From the NCBI RefSeq assembly GCF_900108175.1, contig NZ_FNVO01000008.1, positions 63,127-127,126 on the forward strand: a stretch of 64,000 nt of DNA, read 5' to 3'. The DNA comes from Thermomonospora echinospora. GTDB taxonomy: Bacteria > Actinomycetota > Actinomycetes > Streptosporangiales > Streptosporangiaceae. This document shows positions 49,212 through 56,010 of the stretch, in pieces (the stretch's first letter is position 1; every line of letters starts with the position of its first letter). Made by a program: the position numbers and the translations under genes. The notes beneath the pieces are model-generated. The model ran no database searches. It had not been told where the DNA came from and saw only the letters and a list, made by a program, of their open reading frames with translations.

Positions 49212-50342
49212 TCAGGGGGACAGGCTGCGGATCAGGTCGCCGACCCGCACGATGCCCAGGCAGCGGCCGACTTCGTCGGTCACCACCAGGTCGTCGTAGA
49301 CTCGCTCGCCGTCCCGGCCCGCGGCCCGCAGCGCGGCGATGGCCGGCACGGTCTTGGGCACCAGCCGGGGCCCGTCGGCCAGCCTCGCCGCCGGTTTCTG
49401 GGCGTGCAGCGCGTGCCCGTACGCCCCCGACAGCTGCAGCAGGAACCGGGTGCGGTCCACGGTGTGCCGGGGCCGCTGGTACTGGTCGACCAGCACGATG
49501 CTGGAGGTGCCGCGCTCGGCGTTGAAGGCGTTCAGCACCTCGTCGGCGGTGGCCGACAGGTCCATCGTCACCGCCGGCAGCGTGAACTCCGACACCCGTG
49601 GCCCCAGGTCGGCCGAGGGGGAGCGGACCACCGGCTCCTCCCGCGCGACGGGGACGGTGACGCCCATCCCGGGCCGCCACTCGGGCGGGGCCAGCGCCGG
49701 GCCCTGCACCAGCCGCACCCCATGCTCGCGCACGTGCAGCACCTGTTCCTCGGTGGCCAGGCCGGGCGCCTGGACGTGGGTGCCGATACGGTGGGCCAAG
49801 TCGACCAGCGAGGCCAGCAGCGCCGTGCGGCGCGGATCCCCGCACGACCGGCGGGCCAGATCAGGATCCAGCCGCACCAGGTACGGCAGGCAGTCGACCA
49901 GCAGGTCCAGCGGAGCGTGCGCGACGCCCAGCCCGGCCAGTCCGACCAGGTACCCGGCCTTGCGCAGATCGTGCAGGGCGGTGGTGACCACGGGCCGCTG
50001 CGCCGGGGCGAACCCGCCGCTCACGCAGATGATGATCTCGTTGGGGCGGCGGCCGGTACCGGTCAGCCCCTGGTGCAGTTCCGCCAGCGTGCGGCGGCCC
50101 TGCGCGACGGTCTCGGCGCGCAGCGACAGTTGCAGCGGGAGCGAGGTCCCGAGCTCTGCGGCGGCGCGGGCGGCCAGCAGCGCCCGGCGCAGGTCCTCGC
50201 GGGCGGGGTCGCCCGGCGGGAACGCGGTGGGCGAGCCCAAGGGCTCGCAGTGGGCGGTGACCGCCACCACGGCGCCCGTGCCGAGGTCCACCACGGGGTG
50301 GAACGCGGCGGGCGCCGGCAGCAGGACATCCATCGGGGACAC
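49212..50342 (-). CDS. Degenerate EAL domain-CBS protein
   Basis: The 376-residue protein has an EAL-like fold in the first 235 residues and a CBS pair after that. The metal and catalytic residues of c-di-GMP phosphodiesterases are gone: the EAL position reads VTAHCEP, the Asn motif reads LPLQLSLRAE, and the DDFGTG loop reads GLAGLGVAHAP. The QGP of the last motif remains (RLVQGPALAPPEW). It is therefore likely a ligand sensor or protein-binding module, with CBS domains (VLVDQYQRPRHTV, GRCLGIVRVGDLIRSL) that may bind a nucleotide. CATTAT sits 6 nt before GTG 50342, which suggests a leaderless transcript and supports this start. Confidence 0.8.
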   Translation of the reverse strand: MSPMDVLLPAPAAFHPVVDLGTGAVVAVTAHCEPLGSPTAFPPGDPAREDLRRALLAARAAAELGTSLPLQLSLRAETVAQGRRTLAELHQGLTGTGRRPNEIIICVSGGFAPAQRPVVTTALHDLRKAGYLVGLAGLGVAHAPLDLLVDCLPYLVRLDPDLARRSCGDPRRTALLASLVDLAHRIGTHVQAPGLATEEQVLHVREHGVRLVQGPALAPPEWRPGMGVTVPVAREEPVVRSPSADLGPRVSEFTLPAVTMDLSATADEVLNAFNAERGTSSIVLVDQYQRPRHTVDRTRFLLQLSGAYGHALHAQKPAARLADGPRLVPKTVPAIAALRAAGRDGERVYDDLVVTDEVGRCLGIVRVGDLIRSLSP

Positions 50343-50413
50343 AGCCGCATAATGCCTCGCCGAGCTGGGCAAACGGCGTCCGTGCCCGGAAGTTCACACA
50401 GAATTCGGCCGGG

Positions 50414-50824
50414 CTACACGCCACGCCCGGCGACCATCGCCGAGAGTGTGTACACGACCCCGGCCAGTGCCGCCGGCCACAGGTAGGGCAGCAGTTCCCC
50501 GCCCCGCAGCGCCTGCACCACCACCGCCCCGACCAGCGCGGCCACCAGCACGTCCCCGGTGATCGCGGCGGCCCGCAGATGGGCGCGCGCCCGATGGCCG
50601 CTGCCGAACGCGGCGCTGATCGGCAGCGCCGGCTCGTCCCGCCGGTACGCCAGATGCCCGGCGTAGGCGGCCAGCACCGCCAGCACCGCCAGCCCGGCGC
50701 CGGTCCGGTCCCGGGCGGCCAGCACGGCCGCCACCGCCACGCCCGCGGCCAGCGCCAGGCAGGGCACGATCCAGCGCCGCCCGCCACGGCGCTCGGCTGC
50801 GAACCACATGAGGACATCTTCCAT
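50414..50824 (-). CDS. Small membrane protein of unknown function
   Basis: The protein (136 residues from the ATG at 50824) has four hydrophobic stretches separated by short Arg-rich turns: WIVPCLALAAGVAVAAVLAA, AGLAVLAVLAAYAGHLAY, AITGDVLVAALVGAVVV and LPYLWPAALAGVVYTLSAM. No family is recognised. Alternative starts are an ATG at 50809 and a longer frame up to 50911. It faces the AIM24 genes across a region with four phased 10-bp repeats. Confidence 0.65.
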   Translation of the reverse strand: MEDVLMWFAAERRGGRRWIVPCLALAAGVAVAAVLAARDRTGAGLAVLAVLAAYAGHLAYRRDEPALPISAAFGSGHRARAHLRAAAITGDVLVAALVGAVVVQALRGGELLPYLWPAALAGVVYTLSAMVAGRGV

Positions 50825-50920
50825 GATCCGCCGCTTGCCGGGCCACCGTACCGCCGAACGGCGCGGACGGCCGGTGCGGGCGTCCACGATCCGGGCGCCC
50901 GTATCGGCCACCGCCGTGCC

Positions 50921-50960
50921 GTTCCATGTCGTCGTATGCCGTTGTATGCCGCCGTATGTC
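50921..50960. repeat. Four tandem 10-bp repeats, helically phased
   Basis: GTTCCATGTC, GTCGTATGCC, GTTGTATGCC and GCCGTATGTC follow each other without gaps at 50921-50960 (consensus about GYYGTATGYC). One unit per helical turn puts each copy on the same DNA face. They lie in the 236-bp divergent region, about 97 bp before the small membrane protein start and 100 bp before the first AIM24 start. This looks like an operator array for a cooperatively binding protein. Confidence 0.65.
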
Positions 50961-51060
50961 GGTCCAGGCCGTTCCCGCCGTGCGGGCCGGGCGGCCGGGT
51001 GCGGCCCGGCGCACCGATCACCTGGGCCGCGCCGGCGAAGAGCCAGTATGTTGTGGCCTC

Positions 51061-51702
51061 GTGGCGCAATTTCGGTTGAACGGCTCGAAGATGCTCGCCG
51101 TGGACCTCATGGGCGAGACCATCCGGGCGCTGAACGGGTCCATGGTCGCCTACGACGGCCAGATGAACTTCAAACGCCAGGGCATGACCGGGGGCGAGGG
51201 GCTGCGCGGGGCGCTGCGCCGCCGGGTGGCCGGCGAGAGCATGACGCTGATGGAGATCACCGGCCAGGGCACGGTGTACCTGGCCAGCGAGGCCACCGAG
51301 GTCACTCTCATCCCGCTGCAGGGCGACACCCTGTTCGTGGAGTCGGAGAGCCTGCTGGCCTTCGACGGGCAGCTGCGGACCGGGGTGCAGTTCACCGGCC
51401 TGCGCGGGATGGGCACCGGGCAGGGCCTGGCCACCACCAAGGTGGAGGGGCACGGCATGGTGGCGATCCTGTCCGACGGCCCGGCGATCGGCCTGGAGGT
51501 CACGCCCGGCGTCCCGCTGTGCGTGGACCCGCACGCCTACGTGGCGCACCGCGGGCAGCTCCAGCAGGACTTCGTCACCGACGTCAACTGGCGCACCGTC
51601 CTGGGCCAGGGGTCCGGGGAGAGCGTGCAGTTCCGGTACCAGGGCCACGGGCTGGTGTACGTCCAGCCGGCCGAGCGCGGCGGCGGGATTATGGAGATCT
51701 GA
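51061..51702 (+). CDS. AIM24-family protein, first of three
   Basis: The 213-residue protein is a beta-rich AIM24 domain (TrpRNA-binding-attenuation-protein-like fold). Marks are GSMVAYDGQMNFKRQG (about residues 26-41), LESESLLAFDG-like VESESLLAFDGQL, TGQGLATTKVEGHG and YVAHRGQL. Mitochondrial AIM24 shapes cristae in yeast; the bacterial role is not known. TATGTT at 51047-51052 lies just before the GTG at 51061, so the leader is very short or absent. The second AIM24 gene follows after a single base. Confidence 0.88.
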   Translation: MAQFRLNGSKMLAVDLMGETIRALNGSMVAYDGQMNFKRQGMTGGEGLRGALRRRVAGESMTLMEITGQGTVYLASEATEVTLIPLQGDTLFVESESLLAFDGQLRTGVQFTGLRGMGTGQGLATTKVEGHGMVAILSDGPAIGLEVTPGVPLCVDPHAYVAHRGQLQQDFVTDVNWRTVLGQGSGESVQFRYQGHGLVYVQPAERGGGIMEI

Positions 51703-51703
51703 G

Positions 51704-52354
51704 ATGCCTGCATTCAGCCCCATCAACAGCAAGATGCTCCAGGCGCCGGTCGGCCCGGGCCAGGAGCTGTACAGCAAGCGCGGCGCCATGCTCGCCTACG
51801 TCGGCCGCGTCCGCTTCGAGCCCAGCGTCACCGGGGGAGCGGGCATCGGCGGCGCCATCGGGCGGGCCATGGCGGGGGAGAGCGCCCCGCTGATGCACGT
51901 CACCGGCCAGGGCAGCGTGATGTTCGGACACGGCGGGCTGTACGTGAACGTGATCGAGCTGCAGGGCGACACCCTCTACGTGGAGGCCGACCGGCTGCTG
52001 GTCTACGACGCGAGCCTGCAGTCGGGCACCATGTTCCTGGGCGAGCAGGGCGGGCTGTCCGGCGTGATCCGCGGGCAGATGACCGGCCAGGGCCTGTTCA
52101 CCACCACCCTGTCCGGCCACGGCTCGGTCGCGGTGCTCTCGCACGGCGGCGTCATCGAGCTGCCGATCAGCCCCCAGCGTCCCATCTACGTCGACCCGCA
52201 GGCCTACGTGGCGCACCGCGGCCAGGTCACCAACAGGCTGAAGACCTCGATGGGGCTGCGGGACATGGTCGGCCGGGGCTCGGGCGAGGCGTTCCAGCTG
52301 GAGCTGTCCGGCCACGGAATCGTGTACGTGCAGGCCAGCGAGAAGAAGATCTGA
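51704..52354 (+). CDS. AIM24-family protein, second of three
   Basis: The 216-residue protein shows the same layout as the first: GAMLAYVGRVRFEPS, GQGSVMFGHGG, IELQGDTLYVEADRLLVYD, TGQGLFTTTLSGHGSVAV, DPQAYVAHRGQV and the C-terminal SGHGIVYVQASEKKI. The ATG follows the first gene after one base, so they are coupled. The paralogues differ enough to suggest distinct subunits rather than a recent duplication. Confidence 0.88.
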   Translation: MPAFSPINSKMLQAPVGPGQELYSKRGAMLAYVGRVRFEPSVTGGAGIGGAIGRAMAGESAPLMHVTGQGSVMFGHGGLYVNVIELQGDTLYVEADRLLVYDASLQSGTMFLGEQGGLSGVIRGQMTGQGLFTTTLSGHGSVAVLSHGGVIELPISPQRPIYVDPQAYVAHRGQVTNRLKTSMGLRDMVGRGSGEAFQLELSGHGIVYVQASEKKI

Positions 52355-52361
52355 GGCGTTC

Positions 52362-53111
52362 GTGAGCACTCCCACCTTCAACCCGGCGACCCTGCCGTCC
52401 AACGACAACGTCAACCCCTACGCCTTCTGCGTGGACCTCAACGGGCAGTGGTTCACCCAGAAGGGCAAGATGATCGCCTACTACGGGCAGATCCGCTTCG
52501 AGGCGCTGTCGGCCGGGCCGCTGGACGCCCTGGTCGCCGCGCACTTCCACTCGCCGCTGTACGCCCACGACTGGATCGTGGCGCAGGGCCAGGGCAAGCT
52601 GCTGCTGGCCGACCGGGGCTTCGACGTCAACTCCTACGACCTCGACGACGGCAACCTCACTGTACGGGCGGGCAACCTGCTGGCGTTCGAGCCGGGCCTG
52701 GAGCTCAAGCAGTCGATCATCCCCGGGTTCCTCACCCTCATCGGCACCGGCCGGTTCATCGCCGCCTCCAACGGGCCGGTGCACTTCGTCGAGCCGCCCA
52801 TCCGGGTGGACCCGCAGGCGCTGCTGGGCTGGGCCGACTGCCCGTCCCCCTGCCACCACTACGACCACAGCTACATGCGCGGCGCCCTAGGCGTGGCCCG
52901 CTCGGTGTTCGGCATCGGCGGGACGTCGGGGGAGGAGCACCAGTTCGACTTCACCGGCCAGGGCACCGTGCTGATGCAGTCCTCGGAGACCGTCGCGGAC
53001 ACCAACACGATGCTGCGCGACCTGGAGGGCCAGATCGGCATGCTCGGCGTCGGCGGCCTGCAGCGCCTGCAGGGCGTCATCCAGCAGCGCCTCGCCGCCG
53101 AACGGCAATGA
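52362..53111 (+). CDS. AIM24-family protein, third of three (longer, divergent)
   Basis: The 249-residue protein keeps the fold marks (GKMIAYYGQIRFE, GQGKLLLADRG, TVRAGNLLAFEPGLEL, FTGQGTVLMQSSE). It differs from the other two by a Cys/His-rich insert (ADCPSPCHHYDHSYMRG, about residues 165-181) and a C-terminal helix. The GTG at 52362 lies 7 nt after the second gene. Its last 35 nt overlap tail to tail with the convergent DUF2330 gene, so no terminator separates them. Confidence 0.86.
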   Translation: MSTPTFNPATLPSNDNVNPYAFCVDLNGQWFTQKGKMIAYYGQIRFEALSAGPLDALVAAHFHSPLYAHDWIVAQGQGKLLLADRGFDVNSYDLDDGNLTVRAGNLLAFEPGLELKQSIIPGFLTLIGTGRFIAASNGPVHFVEPPIRVDPQALLGWADCPSPCHHYDHSYMRGALGVARSVFGIGGTSGEEHQFDFTGQGTVLMQSSETVADTNTMLRDLEGQIGMLGVGGLQRLQGVIQQRLAAERQ

Positions 53112-54141
53112 CGCCCGCCACGACGACCGCGACGCCCCCGAGCGCGCCCAGCACGATCGCGTAGCCCGCCGGGACGCCGAGGACCGTGAGGTACTCGTCC
53201 TCGTACCGGACCTCCCGGTGGGTGAGGTCCTCGGTGTACCGGTAGCGGAAGTCGTCGTCGATGACGTCGGGCGCCAGCCTCTGGTTGATCACTTCGGTGA
53301 GGAACAGCCGGCCACCGAGGAAGTCGCGCAGCCCCGGCGCGGCGACCTGCCGGGGCTCCACCCAGCCCGCGAAGGTCACGCCGAACGCGTGGCCGCGCGG
53401 GCCGTGGTGCGCCACCCGGTGCGCGCCCAGCACGTACAGGTGCACCGCCTGGTCGTTGCTGGCCAGGCGGGACAGCCGCATGGGGTAGACGATCTCGTCG
53501 CTGCGGAAGCTGACGTGCAGCGGGTCCAGGTCGCCGTTCAGCCGTCCGCCCGCGCCGGGCGCCAGCTTGACCGCGACGTACTTCCAGCCCATCCGCACGT
53601 ACGGCCGCAGCCCGTCAGCCAGCCGGTCGCTGAGCCGGTACCCGTTGCGCTCCAGCCAGCCCGCCAGCGCCCGGGAGTCGTCTGCGGCCAGCGTGGCGAC
53701 CTGGAAGGGGCCCAGCCGCTGCTCCCCGAGCACCGCGACGCCGCCGGGCGGCGCGCCCGCGCTCGACCCGTCGCCGCCGACCAGGCCGCCGCCGGGACGG
53801 CCCCACCAGTGCCGGCGCTTGACCACCTTCGGCTCGGTGAGCCGGTCGAGCTGCTCGAACCAGGACCGTTCGCCCAGCTTCACCTCCGCCGTCGACGGGG
53901 TGGGGAACAGCCAGGCCGCGTCCCGCGCCTTCGACCGCACCGACAGGCGCATCACGATGTGCTCGGTGCGGGTCCGGTCGTCGTACCGCACGATCGAGGT
54001 CTCCTGGCCGACCAGCAGGTCGGCCGAGTCCGAGGTGACCATCGCCCCGCAGCCGCACGACCAGGATGGCCGCACCAGGCCGACCGCCGTCCAGGCCACC
54101 AGCAGGCAGACGAGGGCCGAAAGACGCGCAAGCACCCGCAT
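53077..54141 (-). CDS. DUF2330-type secreted or membrane-anchored protein
   Basis: The 354-residue protein begins with a signal-like segment (LARLSALVCLLVAWTAVGL) followed by the paired cysteines SCGCGAM near residue 32. A long extracytoplasmic region follows, and the protein ends in a C-terminal span (YAIVLGALGGVAVVVAGVIAV) with an Arg-rich tail. DUF2330 proteins often share the C-G-C-x-A start; their function is unknown. The ATG at 54141 has a GAGG ribosome-like site. Its 3' end overlaps the third AIM24 gene by 35 bp, and the two could silence each other by antisense pairing. Confidence 0.8.
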   Translation of the reverse strand: MRVLARLSALVCLLVAWTAVGLVRPSWSCGCGAMVTSDSADLLVGQETSIVRYDDRTRTEHIVMRLSVRSKARDAAWLFPTPSTAEVKLGERSWFEQLDRLTEPKVVKRRHWWGRPGGGLVGGDGSSAGAPPGGVAVLGEQRLGPFQVATLAADDSRALAGWLERNGYRLSDRLADGLRPYVRMGWKYVAVKLAPGAGGRLNGDLDPLHVSFRSDEIVYPMRLSRLASNDQAVHLYVLGAHRVAHHGPRGHAFGVTFAGWVEPRQVAAPGLRDFLGGRLFLTEVINQRLAPDVIDDDFRYRYTEDLTHREVRYEDEYLTVLGVPAGYAIVLGALGGVAVVVAGVIAVRRRGAAG

Positions 54142-54155
54142 GAACCACCTCGGAA

Positions 54156-54177
54156 GATCGTGACGTACCGCACGATC
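54156..54177. promoter_or_regulatory. Inverted repeat upstream of the DUF2330 gene
   Basis: GATCGTG (54156-54162) and CACGATC (54171-54177) form a perfect 7-bp dyad with an 8-nt centre, 15 bp upstream of the DUF2330 start. It could be an operator for that gene. Confidence 0.5.
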
Positions 54178-54227
54178 CTGACGCACCCGGCGCCCGTCCG
54201 GTTCCCTTTCCGCCGGTCGGATGCCGA

Positions 54228-55136
54228 TCAGAGATCGTCGGCGAGGGAGGCCAGGAACTCCAGGGTCCGCGCCCGGTCCCGTTCGTCGCCGTGCGCGCTG
54301 ACGATCAGTTCCGTGGCGCCCGCGTCGGCGTAGGCGCGCAGTGCGCGTTCGACGGTGCCCTCGTCCCCGGCCACGACCGTCTCGTGCACGCCGGTCAGGC
54401 CCTGCCGGTCGAGCGTGGCGCGGTAGGCGGGCAGGTCGGCGGCCATGCCCAACTGCTCGACGGTCTGCTGCAGGACGCCTTCGGGGTCGGCGGTCACGCT
54501 CACGACGACGGTGGCCACGATCCGGGGATCGGGCCGTCCCGCCTGCGCGGCGGCGCGGGTGATGGCGGGTACGACGTGGTCGGCGATCGACTCTGGACCC
54601 GTCCAGACGGTGACCGTCCCGTCGGCGAGTTCCCCGGCGATCCGCAGCATGACGGGGCCGAGCGCCGACAGCAGCACGGACGGCGGCCGGGGAACGGGCA
54701 CCTCGACGCGCCCGGCCGCGGTGAGCGTCTCCCCGTGGAAGTCCACCGGCTCTCCCCGCAGCAACGGCATCAGGGCGGTCAGGTACTCGCGGACATGCCT
54801 GGCCGGACGCTCGTAGGGAAGGCCGAACAGCCCTTCGACGATCTGCGGATGGCTCGGCCCGACGCCGAGCGTGAAGCGTCCGCCGGTGGCCGCCTGCGCG
54901 GTCAGCGCCTGGCCGGCCAGGGCGAGCGGATGCCGCGGCCAGGTCTGCGTCACGGCCGTCCCCACCTCGATCCCGGGCACCTCCCGTCCGGCCAGCGCGG
55001 CCAGGCCGACCGCGTCCCATGAGGTGAGCTGGCCGAAGTAGGCGCCGGCGAACCCGGCGTCCGCCGCCGCGCGCACTCGGCCGACGATCTCCTCCAGCCC
55101 GGACCCCGCATCGACGATGTGCACTCCCAGCCTCAT
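54228..55136 (-). CDS. LLM-class F420-dependent oxidoreductase
   Basis: This 302-residue protein is a luciferase-like TIM barrel. FAGAYFGQLTSWDAVGLAAL, GTAVTQTWPRHPLALAGQAL and GRFTLGVGPSHPQIVEGLFG (about residues 87-106) follow the F420-dependent pattern, and the C-terminal region is regular. F420 use is inferred from family resemblance; FMN is the main alternative. It is divergent from a TetR gene 96 bp away, its likely regulator. Confidence 0.87.
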   Translation of the reverse strand: MRLGVHIVDAGSGLEEIVGRVRAAADAGFAGAYFGQLTSWDAVGLAALAGREVPGIEVGTAVTQTWPRHPLALAGQALTAQAATGGRFTLGVGPSHPQIVEGLFGLPYERPARHVREYLTALMPLLRGEPVDFHGETLTAAGRVEVPVPRPPSVLLSALGPVMLRIAGELADGTVTVWTGPESIADHVVPAITRAAAQAGRPDPRIVATVVVSVTADPEGVLQQTVEQLGMAADLPAYRATLDRQGLTGVHETVVAGDEGTVERALRAYADAGATELIVSAHGDERDRARTLEFLASLADDL

Positions 55137-55154
55137 GACCCCTCCTAAAACATG

Positions 55155-55214
55155 AATCGGAACTTCCGCTTCTGGTAGCGCACCCTACAGTAAGGTGAAT
55201 TCAAGATTCCGATT
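55155..55214. promoter_or_regulatory. Operator half-sites between the LLM and TetR genes
   Basis: AATCGGAA (55155-55162) and TTCCGATT (55207-55214) are a perfect inverted pair 44 bp apart in the divergent region. A compact GGAACTTCC dyad overlaps the first. TACAGT at 55186-55191 is a possible -10 for tetR. Two TetR dimers binding about six turns apart could cover both promoters. Confidence 0.55.
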
Positions 55215-55232
55215 GCTGGAGGAAACAGGCCC

Positions 55233-55769
55233 GTGCGAGCCGACGCGCGACGCAACCGGGGGCTTATCGTCGCCGCCGCGCTCGAACTGTTCACCGAGCG
55301 TGGGCCGGAGGCCTCGATGGAGGAGATCGCCCGCACGGCCGGCCTCGGCGTCGGCACGCTCTACCGCCACTTCCCCGACCGGCGGGCCCTGCTGGACGAG
55401 ATCACCGTCGACACCCTGCGGCGCCTGCTGGAGGCCGGCCGGGACTTCGCCGCCCGCCCGATCCCGCGCTGGCAGGTCCTGCTGCTCATCGTGGAGCACT
55501 GCGCCGGACTGCCGCTAGCCCTGCTCAAGTCCCCGCCGGAGAGCGGAGCCGGCCACCCCGAAGTGCCCCGCCTCGTCGACGCCCTGACCGCGCTCTACAC
55601 CCAGATCGCCGAAGGAGCCCAGCGGGAGGGCACGATGCGGCCGGACATCGCGCCGGAGGAGATCGTGGGGCTGCTCAACGTCGCCGTGTGCCGTCCGGGG
55701 GCGCGCCCGGACGACCCTCTGACCACCGTGCTCCTCGACGGTCTCAAGGCGGCTCCGGACGGCTCCTGA
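55233..55769 (+). CDS. TetR-family regulator
   Basis: The 178-residue protein has a standard TetR HTH (residues 5-50; RGLIVAAALELFTERGPEAS, IARTAGLGVGTLYRHFPDRRAL) and a variable helical ligand domain. The start is the GTG at 55233, after CTGGAGGAAA. It is divergent from the LLM oxidoreductase and probably represses it and itself. Confidence 0.92.
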   Translation: MRADARRNRGLIVAAALELFTERGPEASMEEIARTAGLGVGTLYRHFPDRRALLDEITVDTLRRLLEAGRDFAARPIPRWQVLLLIVEHCAGLPLALLKSPPESGAGHPEVPRLVDALTALYTQIAEGAQREGTMRPDIAPEEIVGLLNVAVCRPGARPDDPLTTVLLDGLKAAPDGS

Positions 55770-55804
55770 GGGGCGGGATCGGGCCGGCCACGACGTGTCG
55801 GCCC

Positions 55805-55814
55805 GGGGGGGGGG
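55805..55814 (+). repeat. Run of ten G
   Basis: A G10 tract lies in the 237-bp gap between tetR and the ABC-F gene. It is a slippage-prone site and also an assembly weak point. It is not inside a gene. Confidence 0.7.
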
Positions 55815-55929
55815 ACCGCTCCTGCGGCTCGGCCGCCTTGCCGGGGTCCCGTACACTGATCGGGTGCCGCTCCCGACGTGACAGACCCTCCGGACGCGCC
55901 GCGGTGAACGATCCCCGGCGCGTCTCGCC

Positions 55930-56010
55930 ATGACCAGGCCGTCCGGCCACCTGTCACCCTTCCACGCGTCCGCGAGCGGTCCGTCGCCCTGGGGAGCCCT
56001 GTCACTGTGA
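55930..56010 (+). CDS. Possible 26-residue leader peptide before the ABC-F gene
   Basis: An ATG at 55930 opens a 26-codon frame (MTRPSGHLSPFHAS onward, ending WGALSL) whose TGA at 56008-56010 overlaps the ABC-F GTG. TACACT at 55852-55857 could be the -10. Leader peptides control some ABC-F genes by ribosome stalling, and the stop-start overlap would couple translation. The frame has a reasonable third-position bias but no visible ribosome site, so it may also be chance. Confidence 0.4.
   Translation: MTRPSGHLSPFHASASGPSPWGALSL

Noticed and set aside
50921-50960. CRISPR-like array
   Set aside because: The repeats are 10 bp with no spacers and no cas genes are nearby; they fit an operator array.
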